From the NCBI GenBank assembly GCA_033439795.1, contig JAUTDP010000015.1, positions 744,001-808,000 on the forward strand: 64,000 nt of DNA, given 5' to 3'. Positions 34,886-45,648 of this stretch are shown here, piece by piece. The notes beneath the pieces were generated by a model that was not told the origin of the DNA, ran no database searches, and saw nothing but the letters and a program-made list of their open reading frames with translations. Numbering within the stretch: the first letter of the stretch is position 1; every line of letters begins with the position of its first letter. The stretch is from Sordaria brevicollis. Its lineage: Eukaryota > Ascomycota > Sordariomycetes > Sordariales > Sordariaceae. The position numbers and the translations under genes are program-made.

Positions 34886-37800
34886 TCAAGGGATGAGACT
34901 GTGTTCCGATCGACCAACAGAGACCTGTCGACGGCTGCCACTTCTTACATCATTGCAAGCAGGGCTTTTGAGGTCTGTTTTCTTTTCGCTGGATTATTGT
35001 AGGGACGCAGGGCCAACTCGCTTGAGGCCGATTGGTGAAGGAAGGGAGAGGTCTCTGTACATTGACGACTTTTCTGGCTGGAGAAGGCTCGACGATAGTA
35101 TGCTGCAGTTCTGCAAGTATCACCGCCTCTCATGAAACTTCGGTTCACCGGCTCGACCGGGCTGTATGAAGAGATAATGTAGTAGTAGCACAAAGATGTT
35201 CCCATCCGCCCCTTGAAGTTCTGGAATCTTTACAATCCAACCCAGCAAGCTACCAGATGGAATAAGGGGTATTTACTTACAAATAACGATTTTCCCATTG
35301 CTACAGTAACGAAGCTAGCGGTCGGAACATATCGGTAAAGCGGCAACTTGTCTTACCATTCGGTGTACACCGTCCCAGAATCCACATTGGAAAGGGAATG
35401 TCGCGGGTATTGGAGTCTGCAAGTCTGTGAGTGAGTGTTCTTCATCAGAGTTGTGTTTCGCACAAAGTGCTTCAGTTGACATTGAAACAGTCCTTTCATC
35501 CAGTCAGGAACAGTAGCATAAAGATGACAAGACTCTGTGTTGCTCGCTTGTCAAAAACACTTGACAAAACCATCAGCAACTCGTTCGAAACTGCTCACCA
35601 AATCAGTTCAAGTCAGCAAAAAGATATCGATTTTCACACCCAAGCGTTGCGACGGATAGGACATCGGAGACACCCGAGCCCAGACACTCTCCTCCGTCCC
35701 GTTTCCGCCACATACCGGACGTACGTATGTACTTGCACACCTAGAAACGGACAACTCGTCGAAGGGTGTCACTGCAGTGGTGACTGACTGGTGTCTACCG
35801 TGAGGGTGTCATTGACGAAAGCTCCAGGCCAAGCCTAACTGATACGGTAGCTCGTGCTACTCAATCCAAACTGACCAATCATGTCGTCTCATCATGGTTG
35901 ATTCGGGCAACCCGGCGGGGCCGGTGTCGGGTTGCCGGGTTTGCTTATCTCTATCCAACAAACGTTTATTGTAGCTAAGCTTTTGATGGTGTCTGACTTG
36001 AGCGATGGTGTTAGCGACTCCCGTCCGTCTTCCGGATTCACCCTTTCCTCCTTTCCCCTTGCCCTGCCGAGCTTGTCTGGCGGTGTTAGTCTCGACTACG
36101 TCCGCTTTCGGCCGATCTCATTCTCATCTTCCTAACTCCGTTCGTGACTCCGTGATGGGAGCTTCGCGCGAGCTAGAGCTAGGGGAAGGCCAAGGAGCCG
36201 ATGCCTGTCACCCGATTTCTCGAGGATCCTCATTCGGCACTTCTCCTCACTTTTGAACTTTGGTTCCGTTTCGGTTTGGGGAGGGATTCAAAGCAATGGT
36301 TCCGAGACCGAGACAAAAGAGCATGATGAGGCTCAGAAGGGAATAGGCGAGGGGGGGGGGGGGGGGGGGGGTGAGAGTGGTTGACTGGTTCAATGGAACG
36401 TGTCTGCAGTGCTGCACGGTTTCCCCGCAATGTGCCAATGTGTGCACCCCCACGCCCTTTTTGCATGAGGAGGTGCCGTGCGTTGCGGTAGCGGTAGGGG
36501 ATCGCGTGGCTGGATGGCTCAGGGCTTTGGGGATTGGGGAGTTGGAGACTTTGGAGTTACCTCGGGACTCGATGGTCTTGAGAGCTGAACAACGGGAGGG
36601 GTCGAGACCGTTGATGTTCTGGTTGGTAAGTGGTATTTTCACGAGGAGATGGGAAGGTCTTGTGAGTTGATGCCTGATGAAAGCCAACAGTTCTCTGCCC
36701 GGTGAACGCAAAAGCAGAAGATGTAACCCGTACTTTGAAGTGATGAAGCACTCAAGAGAGCCATCCGAGTGGCGAGAGCGGTATCGGCCGCGGCACGGGA
36801 TATCGTGAGATTTCCATGGCGTTGATGTCCCAAAAAGCTGAGACTTTGCGAAAAGCTCAACACCACCAAAACATCTACAGACGAGGCGAGATGAACATCG
36901 TGAAAGTATCGTCACACTCCCGAATTTAGATCCCGCGACCTTAAAAAAAGGTGGAAAGGCATGCAGGGACCCGGCGATATCCCCATCGTCTCATCGCCTC
37001 ATCGGCGGTCCCAATGCAGCAAGCAGAACGGACCCAGGAGATCTTCTTTTGGAACATTTTGTCCATCACCGTTACAATCGGCAGAGTCCATGTGTCTGTC
37101 CCCAAATCCCAAAGGACGGAACGGACCTAAGAGCAACGTGGTGGTGGTGTGGGCAGTGAGATAGGCGAGCGGGTAAGAGTCGAGACTCTCGAGACGGCTC
37201 TGCTCAGTGTACACAGTGATGGTTGCTCAACATCAACCCGTCCGTCGGCTGGGTCCGGGGAAAACCTCTGGATAAGGCATGCCATCGCCGGCTCTCGGGT
37301 ATGGTATTCCAAGGCGTGCCCTGGTGTTGAGGATAGGTATTCCCAGCTGAACATGGCAAAGAAAGGATCATAGACCTGACAAACAAAAGTCGCATTCAAG
37401 GGTCAGTCGGAATGGGTTGCAACTACGATGTGTGAGAAGCAGGAATTAGGTAAAGTCGAAAGCTGGTATCAATGATATCACTTTACCTATCGGCGTCCCG
37501 TATCAGCGGCCATGCCACTGCCTATCTCGTGCTAGCCTAGCGTTGGATGGTCTTGGTGGTTTGGTTAGCGTGGTCGGGGGTGACTGCTTATCAAGGGGCG
37601 TGTTCGGGGCTATCACTTGCTTGCAGCAAAAGAGATGCGTGGACGCTGAATGGGTGCTGTTCTGTGGGCGGACGGGGATGCGTTGTGTGGTGATGCTTGG
37701 CGGACGGGTTGGGGTGCGCACACCAGTGGAGCCGGCCGCCGATAAGATCTTGCCCTAGAAGCCCGGTTGCAGCTGTCTGTCACTGTGTGTGTGTGTGCGT

Positions 37801-38279
37801 GTCTCCGTTCCTGGGCTCCGTAACAGGACCCGTTCTGCGATGGGGTCGAAGCCCCCGTTCCCCGTTGCCCCGTGAAGATATTTCTCGCACTTCAGAGCGG
37901 CGAGTCTGAATCTTCCTCCTGGAGTGTTCGGGGGGGCATCACGCCCATCGCGAAAAGGCTGTTGGTTGCCCCCCCTTCAGTCAATTGATTGAAGAAGATT
38001 ATTATATCATCATCCCGGTGGCCGCATTCCATCCAACCTTTTTTGAATCCATTTAGTTTCATCTCATTATTCCTTGTTAGTCGTCGACTCCAATTGGCTC
38101 ACCACCAAAGAAGCCCCTCATTGTCGTCCCATCTTCCATCAACAACAACGACGACTTCGAGTCATCCGTCCATATCAACAACCATCACCACCATTCCCAT
38201 CGACAGAAAACCCCTTTCGACAACCCATTGAGTGTGTAATAACCTCTTCGACAACCCCGTCATCACATAAACCGCAGCC
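34886..38279. other. Intergenic region, 3.4 kb
   Basis: No convincing gene. It contains a 21-G homopolymer (36351-36371), a short hairpin (GGCAACCC at 35906-35913 with GGGTTGCC at 35929-35936), and a short GT repeat near 37780-37800. The final 350 bp are CT- and CAA-rich, typical of the leader of the permease gene. Confidence 0.45.
36351..36371 (+). repeat. Poly-G run of 21
   Basis: Uninterrupted G run read directly; length may vary or be an assembly estimate. Confidence 0.8.
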
Positions 38280-40124
38280 ATGGATGAGGACCAGGGTCCC
38301 TCCCAAATCGCTCCTCAGGCGATACCAAAGAGGACCATCGGCGACAAAGTGTCTGGCTTCACACGAACACTCACCCATACCTTCTTCACCAAGGATGGAT
38401 GGTTGGGCGACTATGACTATGGCTTCCTCTTTAGGCCAAATCTGCCTTTCATGAGGAAGGTCAACAAGCCCGCCGTCTTCTTCGGCCTCAACGACAAGAT
38501 GCCCGTCGCGCTCGCTCTCATCCTCGGTTTCCAGCACTCACTCGCCATGTTGGCTGGTATCATTACTCCTCCCATCATCCTTGCCGGTGGTGCTGGTGCC
38601 AACTTCGACGCCGAACACTCGCAGTACCTCGTCTCTAGCGCTCTCATCGTCTCCGGTCTGCTATCCTGCATCCAAATAGCTCGGTTCCGCATCCTAAAGA
38701 CGCCCTACTATCTCGGTACCGGTTTGATCTCCGTCGTCGGCATCTCCTTCTCAATCATTCCCGTCGCCATCGGTAGCTTCAACCAGATGTACGCCAACGG
38801 TATGTGTCCCGTCGCCGAAGACGGTACTCGCCTGCCTTGTCCTGACGGCTACGGAGCTATCCTCGGTACAGCTGCTGTCTGCGCCCTGCTCGAAGTTCTG
38901 CTGTCCTTCTTGCCGCCCAAGTACATGCTGCGCATGTTCCCGCCCATCGTCACTGGTCCTACCGTCATGCTTATCGGCATCAGCTTGATCAAGTCCGGTT
39001 TCCAGAACTGGGCCGGCGGTTCTGGCTCTTGCGCTGACGCCAACCCCCTTCCCGAGTTCGTCGTGTGCCCTAACGTTGGCGCTCCTCACGCTCTCCCTTG
39101 GGGTTCGGCCGAGTACCTGGGCTTAGGCTTCCTCGTCTTCGTCAGCATTATCCTCTGCGAGCGCTTCGGTTCTCCCATCATGAAGTCCACTAGCGTCATT
39201 CTCGGCTTGCTCATCGGCTGCATCGTCGCCGCTGCCTGCGGCTACTTTGACCGCACCAGCATCGATGCCGCCCCTGTCGCCTCCTTCATGTGGGTGCACA
39301 CCTTCAAGATGACGGTCTACGGTCCGCTGGTCCTACCATTACTAGCCGTCTACCTCGTCTGCGCCTGCGAAGCCGTCGGTGACATCACCGCCACCTGCGA
39401 CGTCTCGCGCCTGGAAGTTGAAGGCGAGATCTACGAGAGCCGTGTCCAGGGCGGTGTCTTGGCAGATGGCATCAACGGTATCCTCGCCGCCCTGTGCACC
39501 ATCACCCCCATGACCACTTTCGCTCAGAACAACGGCGTCATCGCGCTCACTCGCTGCGCCAACCGCACCGCCGGCTTCTGCTGCTGCTTCTTCCTCATTA
39601 TCATGGGCATCTTCTCCAAGTTCGCCGCTTCGCTCGTCGCCATCCCGGCCTCCGTCATCGGCGGAATGACCACCTTCCTCTTCACCTCTGTCGCCGTCTC
39701 CGGCATCGCCATCATCACCCGCGGCGTTCCGTTCAACCGCCGCAACCGCTTCGTTCTCACCGCCGGCTTGGCCCTCGGTTACGGCGCTACCCTCGTGCCT
39801 ACCTACTTCGCCAGCTTCTTCACTTACGAGGGCGATAACAAGTCTCTCACCGGCTTCTTGGACGCTATCGAGCTGATCATGGAGACCGGCTTCGCCGTCA
39901 CGGCGCTGTTCACCATGTTCCTCAACTTGGTCATCCCTTATGAGTTTGAGGATATTGATGACCAGAGCGTCGAGGGCTTGCCTACCGGTGTTGTGCTGTC
40001 CAACGACGGCGCGGCAGCTGGTGTGATGGCCACCGAGAAGGGAAGCTTTAGCGCCAGCGGGGTGGGCAGTGATGACATCAGGCCTGTGGAGAGCGCGAGT
40101 GGGAAAATGGTTAAGGAGGCTTGA
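38280..40124 (+). CDS. Purine (uric acid/xanthine) permease, NAT/NCS2 family
   Basis: Single exon of 614 aa. Plasma-membrane H+ symporter family that takes up uric acid and xanthine. The NAT signature QNNGVIALTR is at residues 416-425, and the TM1 Gln85-His86 pair (FQHSLAML) sits at the same numbers as in Aspergillus UapA, where these residues are important for transport. About 14 hydrophobic helices and N- and C-terminal hydrophilic tails; length close to UapA (574 aa) with a longer tail. Closest known relatives by motif are UapA and UapC; the specific substrate cannot be fixed from sequence alone. Regulation in relatives is by uric acid induction and nitrogen repression. Confidence 0.93.
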   Translation: MDEDQGPSQIAPQAIPKRTIGDKVSGFTRTLTHTFFTKDGWLGDYDYGFLFRPNLPFMRKVNKPAVFFGLNDKMPVALALILGFQHSLAMLAGIITPPIILAGGAGANFDAEHSQYLVSSALIVSGLLSCIQIARFRILKTPYYLGTGLISVVGISFSIIPVAIGSFNQMYANGMCPVAEDGTRLPCPDGYGAILGTAAVCALLEVLLSFLPPKYMLRMFPPIVTGPTVMLIGISLIKSGFQNWAGGSGSCADANPLPEFVVCPNVGAPHALPWGSAEYLGLGFLVFVSIILCERFGSPIMKSTSVILGLLIGCIVAAACGYFDRTSIDAAPVASFMWVHTFKMTVYGPLVLPLLAVYLVCACEAVGDITATCDVSRLEVEGEIYESRVQGGVLADGINGILAALCTITPMTTFAQNNGVIALTRCANRTAGFCCCFFLIIMGIFSKFAASLVAIPASVIGGMTTFLFTSVAVSGIAIITRGVPFNRRNRFVLTAGLALGYGATLVPTYFASFFTYEGDNKSLTGFLDAIELIMETGFAVTALFTMFLNLVIPYEFEDIDDQSVEGLPTGVVLSNDGAAAGVMATEKGSFSASGVGSDDIRPVESASGKMVKEA

Positions 40125-41020
40125 TTGAGCCTTGAGTGTGTGGGTATGGGTTTTTGCATGATGACAAAATGGGGATTATCCTTTAACAGGAATATGTCTG
40201 GGTTTGTCTGGGTTTGGGTTTTCTTGTCACTATTTCTTTCATTTTTTGTTGCTGAGATATGCCGTTTTGGAATGATTATAATTGGGAATGGATTGGGTTG
40301 GGATGGCTGTGTGATGGGAGATACCACTAGGGAAGGGACACCACTCCTGGACTTGAAAGATAGCCAGGAGCGGGATTGTAAGATGGATGAACGGGTAATG
40401 TTGTACATGTATATAATTGGAAGGGAAGGGAATGCAAAGTGTGACCGACTCAACGCGGCGGTCATGAATGAACATACGAAGGATTAAACTCGAACAAATG
40501 CCACGTGAACCAAACATTGTTGTGATAAGGGTGATGGTGCTCGCACGAAGTATTCTTCAATATCGCAAGTAGGTCACAAATCATGGGATGATTCTTTACT
40601 TGATCACATCAGAATCTCTCAACGGAGTTAAAAGCCACATATATGTCGATTCGAACTCCAAAAGCATTTGACTCTTGCCTTCGCAAGTCCTTTTGTACCA
40701 GGCCGTCTTGGACCAACGTCATCCAATCTATGGCCTTCTGAATTTAGGTCTCGTGGTGTATTTCCAATTGACCAAACCGGCCTTGCATGAAGACCGTATC
40801 GTCACCCCGACGGAACGGAAATAGAAAACAAACGATTGACAAGGGTTGCCAGAGATATTCGAAGGAGCAAAATGATGCTTAGAAACGGTGTGAATTGGGC
40901 AAAGAAGTCAAAACAGATGGCAAATATAGAATGCGAAGTACGAAGTCTTTTGAAAAAAAAAAAGACTTCGCGACACAACCGATCAAACCAAAAAAAAACA
41001 CACATGAAAAAAGAACCAGA
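40125..41020. other. Intergenic region
   Basis: 3' flank of the permease gene and spacer up to tRNA-Ala; no gene seen. Confidence 0.4.
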
Positions 41021-41109
41021 TGGACAATACGGGAATTGAACCCGCGACCTTCCACAAGCGTGTGTCAACGACATGCGAAGCGGAAATCATACCACTAGAC
41101 CAATTGCCC
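41021..41109 (-). tRNA. tRNA-Ala (CGC) with a 17-nt intron
   Basis: 89 nt. Acceptor GGGCAAT pairs with ATTGTCC, giving a G3:U70 pair, the main alanine identity element. Anticodon stem TCCGC/GTGGA; loop TTCGCA then intron (41057-41073) then T. The intron lies at the canonical place after position 37 and can form its own small TGTC/GACA hairpin. The body resembles Asp/Pro-type tRNAs, but anticodon and G3:U70 support Ala. Confidence 0.85.
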
Positions 41110-41710
41110 GTTGGTAGTTATTTATATTGGCGAAAACTCATTCTTATATAGCTGTAAAGAATATTGTGGGTCCACTCAGCTACAAGATCCCGTTGTATCA
41201 CCCATCACACCTAATAATCTTAAGGAACTGTACAATTACTTTATATAAAATTAAGAAGGCTAATGTATGAATTTTACGCTACTTTAATATATTCATATCT
41301 TTATCTCTCAAGTTGTAGCAGGTGCCTAGGAGTTGGATTTGGGTAAAAAAATGAATGGGTCGACAACGTGAAAAAAATTAAAGTGAGAGAACCACACTAT
41401 TATACTTTGTGATACTTAATATGATCATTGACTACAAAAAGTCTAGCCGTCTACTTTAAGTCTAACCGTGGTGTGAATAAGTTTATGAAGCTAACAGAAC
41501 ACATGGTCTACAAGTTTGCAACTTCACCCTCTACCACCCGTGTTTATCAGTGCCCAAATCACCCTCATAAATCTATAAAAGATAAGGTACAAAAGAAATG
41601 ACCCGCCACAACAGCGCCCGCGCTACCAAATACAACCCCCAACTCCAAACTTCCTCCCGCTCCCAGGTTCTATCCCCATCCCCATCCCCCCCATGAAATG
41701 CCCGAGTCTT
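41110..41710. other. AT-rich intergenic spacer
   Basis: Noticeably AT-rich between 41110 and 41590 but without motifs of a recognisable element; possibly an old degraded repeat. Confidence 0.3.
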
Positions 41711-42601
41711 TCAAAACCCAATCAACCGATTCCCACTAACCATCCCATGAATCCCCCTCTGCACCTGCTCAAACCTCATAGCCCCACACGTCTCACTCTC
41801 CAAATGATTGATAATCGCCGCCAACGTCTTGAACTCATGCCTGCAGTCCCGCTTCGGACAATGATACAGAGTCTGCTGATGCGCCGGCGAGTTGAGATGC
41901 TGATTCAACCCGGTTCTCGAGTTGAACCCTCTGTGACACAAGTAGCACTCCCACTGGCGACCGTTCCAGGCCCGGTCGGTGCAGGTGTAAGTAGTGGTGG
42001 AGGAGGAGGGACCGCCCTCGATGAGTTTCTTGGAGATCACACCGTGAGGGTCTTTGGCTCGTACGAATTTGTAGATGGTGTCTCTGTTGAGGTTGGTGGC
42101 GTTGCGACAGCCGCCGGATTCGAGATGGTGGGTGAGGCCTGTCGCGGTGGCGTAGGCGTTACGGCAGAAGGGGCAGATGATATTTTGGCCGCGGTGGATG
42201 CGGGAGTTGAGGTGCTTGATGGCCTAAGTTAATACGTTGGAATATGGTGTTGGGTTGGCTTGGCCATGAAAACTAACCTGTCTCAGATTATTGATGCTAT
42301 CGAATTGACGATCGCAGTCCTTGCAGTAACGGTGCCTCTCATGTTCGTGCTTGACCCGGAGCTCCTTAGTCGCAGACCAATGGTAGCAGCGGCGGCACTC
42401 GAAGCCGAAGTGATCCTCCTCCTGCATATGATAAATGCATCGATCCTCGTTCCAGAAGGTTTCACTACAAAGATGGCACCCAAATGTCGTTTCACCTAGG
42501 TAACGATGAGGCCAGCCTGCCTCCTCACAATGCTGGTCCAAACCGTGCTCACAGGGGCAGGCGATGCCGCAGTAGTCGCAAACGTACATAGTCCGGACCA
42601 T
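41711..42601 (-). CDS. Multi-C2H2 zinc-finger protein, tandem paralog 1
   Basis: Spliced model of 278 aa: exons 42601-42278 and 42223-41711; one 53-nt intron (GTTAGT...TTAG). About seven Cys/His finger units run the whole length, beginning CDYCGIACPCEHGLDQHC and including CHLCSETFWNEDRCIYH, CRRCYHW, CPFCRNAYATATGLTHH, CYLCHRGFNSRTGLNQH and CPKRDCRHEF. Several fingers end in His-Cys or have long spacers, so they are not classical DNA-recognition linkers. The same order and the central block DRAWNGRQW occur in the neighbour at 43687-44752. Probably nuclear nucleic-acid or protein-binding; target unknown. Confidence 0.87.
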
Positions 42602-43686
42602 GTTGACGGCGTTGAGGGTATATCGCAGATTGAAAATACCCGATATTGTGGTTTGTTGGCAGGATCGTTCCTCAGTTAGCTGCTGTTAAAATCCCTCGAT
42701 ATCTAGTTGATGAGTCCGTCAATTCCGGCGCCGCTGTATTTGCCAAACCGTCGGCAAAAACCTTGGTGAAGAGAGTGTCAAAGAGATGTAGAAAGAACGA
42801 AATATGTTGAATTTGGGTTTCAAAGTAGGGTAAAGATCATTTGCGGGGAAGTTTCGAACAGAAGGACGTTCCTTTCCTAAATAAGAAAGAGCAGATTAAA
42901 ACACGACCGCGGTCTGGACGTGGAGAGATACCGGTGGGCCTCACGCATGAGTCGGCCTGGCTGGGCAGCTGTAAGCGACTGTATCGATTGACGACAACAA
43001 AGAGGGAGGGGACTCCTTGTATTGCGACGACAGCGATTGACTCGATATGCCAAGGATATTGTTTGGCGCGTCCCAGTTGCGTTTCTTTATGACTGAATCG
43101 TGGCCGACGTTTGGTGGTGTGGTGTAAGATTGAGAATAGGTGGCGGTCACGAGAATGTTGGAAACAATCAGCAATAACCCTAAACGGCCACGATGGATCT
43201 CGACTTTAATCTTCAAAATTTGCCACAGCTGGCTGGAACAGAAAAAACGTTTATTTGGTATCTGTTTTGTGAACAAATTATCTGAAGCTCGGAAAAGGAA
43301 AACAACTAGATCTGGAAACAACAGACAGCGACTCCCTGACTCCCAACTCCAGAAACTGTTACGAAAGCCAGACTTCCCAGCCCGGCTCATAACAGGAATA
43401 TGCCTAAAACATTAAGAGAAAAAGCTCATCGAAAGATTGCACCTCCGCAAGCCGTTCAACCTCGAATGATTACCTGCGTGGCGGGCACTCAAAAGACCAT
43501 GCCACAAAGAACGCTTGCTCCCTTTGGCCCGTCCCTAGAGTAGTCTGCTGACATCAGGGCCTTGAATGGAATTGACGCCGAGCCAGATTCGACCAACGAC
43601 ACCGGTCCAGTAACAGCACTACCGGTGTCAGAAACAGTACCACCACGTACGTAGAAACGGCAGCCAGTTGACGAACATATCAACGC
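42602..43686. other. Intergenic region between zinc-finger paralogs
   Basis: Promoter of the first zinc-finger paralog and 3' flank of the second; no further gene supported. Confidence 0.4.
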
Positions 43687-44752
43687 TCAAAAAGAGATCA
43701 TCCGTCCCTTAGTAACCACCTGGCCCATCTTCTTCTGGACCGCATCAAAGCCCATGAATCGGCACGACTCGCTCTCAAGATGGTTGATGATAGCAGCCAA
43801 GGTCTTGAACTCGGAGGGGCAGTTGTTATTGGGGCAGTGGTAGAGAATCGAGTAGTCTGTTTGCGTTGGAGTTAGCCATCCGTACTATCGCTTTGTTTTT
43901 ATATACAAGTCCAACCCGGGACCCAGAGAACGATAGAGGGAAGGGAAAGAGAACAAAAACTTACGAGCAGGACTATTCAAATGCTTATCCAACCCCTCCC
44001 TCGTCGTGCACACCCTGCTGCAAAGGGCGCAAGCCCAGGCACGACCGTTCCAAGCGCGATCCGTGGCTTTGTAGCGGTTGGGGTTCGACTCGCCGCCCGT
44101 CCAGCCGATCAGGTTCTTGGAGATGACACCGGAGGGATCCTTCTGGCGGATGATCTGGTAGATCCTGTCGCGGTTGAGCGAGGGGGCGTTGCGGCAGCCG
44201 CTGGACTCCAGGTGATGAGTAAGACCGGTGGCGGTGGTGAAGTTGTTGCGGCAGAAGGGGCACTCCATGGGTTGGCCGCGGTGGGTGCGGGAGTTGAGGT
44301 GCTGCGAAAGGGAGTGTTAGGGACATGTTCAGAGGGAAGGGATGGGAGAGAGGATAGGGATATGGTCTGGCGAATCCTGGCGACGACGACTGTTGCCTCT
44401 GGAATAGGAGGTCGAATGGGAGCATGCGGTAGCTTACCATCTTGATATTATTCACATTCTGGAAGAACTTGTCACAATCGGCGCAGTAATTGTGATACTC
44501 AACCTCGTGATCGGTACACGCCTTCTGAGTACGATAGCGGTTGTCGCACACGCCGCACTCATAGCCAGCATGGCCCTTGGCGTTCATGTGCTGCCAACGA
44601 GCGGCATCGCTGTTGAAGGTCGCGAGGCAAGTGTTACAGCCGTACCTGGCATAGTCGTGCTGGGCCTCGTGCCAGCTGTAGTCGCTCAGATGCTCGCGAA
44701 GATCCTCGTCATCGTAGAACGACTGGTCGCAGGTGTAGCAGAGGTAAACCAT
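43687..44752 (-). CDS. Multi-C2H2 zinc-finger protein, tandem paralog 2
   Basis: Spliced model of 273 aa: exons 44752-44438, 44301-43965 and 43856-43687; introns of 136 and 108 nt with GTAAGC and GTAAGT donors and CGCAG and AACAG acceptors; phases fit. Finger units include CYTCDQSFYDDEDLREH, CNTCLATFNSDAARWQH, CGVCDNRYRTQKACTDH, CADCDKFF, CPFCRNNFTTATGLTHH, CALCSRVCTTREGLDKH and CPNNNCPSEF. It matches paralog 1 finger by finger and shares its first intron position; the second intron is absent from paralog 1. An in-frame ATG further upstream (44824) exists, but the start at 44752 matches the paralog. Function unknown. Confidence 0.87.
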
Positions 44753-45648
44753 GGCGACGGTGGCTAGAGGAAGCTCCCGGGAGAATGGACTGAGTGATGT
44801 CGACAGCAGTTGATGGCCATACAAGTAGGGACAGAAGACCGACGTCCAGATCTCCTCTCGTTCCCGGCCTGGTGGTTGATATCGGTGCAGGACCAGGTCT
44901 AAATGACGGGTTGGTGTAACAAAGGGTCAAGAAGTAGAAAAGAGGACGCCTTGAAAGAAACCCATGCTTCACTAAAAGCACGGGAGCTTGTGTGGGAAAG
45001 AGCTCAACGACATGTGAATGGTTTGAAGCTTCCATTCACGCGTGATGTTCCCGCAGTCGTGGTTGACTGACATCCGTCGACGCCATGGCGGGCCTCCCGC
45101 ATTTTTGGCTGCGGATAGATACTGCACGTCAACACCAACAAAACGTTGAGTGGCTGAGACCAATCCAGAGATCTGATTCGCGAACTAATGTCCTGACTTA
45201 TCCCACTAGAGTACCTAGAATCGATGGATGATTGCAGTCCTGCTGGATAACGTTGGTTTTGGGTAATGACATGCCCGGGGCTGTTTAAACGGCGTTAGTA
45301 CTGTTGTAAGAACTGCTTTATGAAATCCACGTACCTCATCAATCCTGGTCCACTCATCGATTCATACTAGGGGCTCTTGCAAAGATACATCATCCTCAAG
45401 AAAAACCAAACAAAAGCTGTCCAAGGCGTTCGTCCAAGTCGGCTCCATCGAGCTGAATGGTTAACTAATTCTGTTCCAAATGTATATCCCAACGCCAAGC
45501 AATGCTGTAAACAATCATCTTCTCCTTTCGCCCATTCTTGGCTTCTTGTTCCATTAATCAGCCATCTTTCTTCTTCCCGTTGTCCTTGTTCTTTGCCACC
45601 AGCCACCACTCCAGCGGCCACGCCACACCGAACTTAGGCGGGCAGCCC
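44753..45648. other. Intergenic region
   Basis: Promoter of zinc-finger paralog 2 and 3' flank of CDC40; no gene supported. Confidence 0.4.

Noticed and set aside
41021..41109. tRNA-Asp or tRNA-Arg reading of the intron-containing tRNA
   Set aside because: GTC lies inside the intron rather than in the loop. TCG would need a shifted stem and a pyrimidine at position 37. CGC with G3:U70 fits best.
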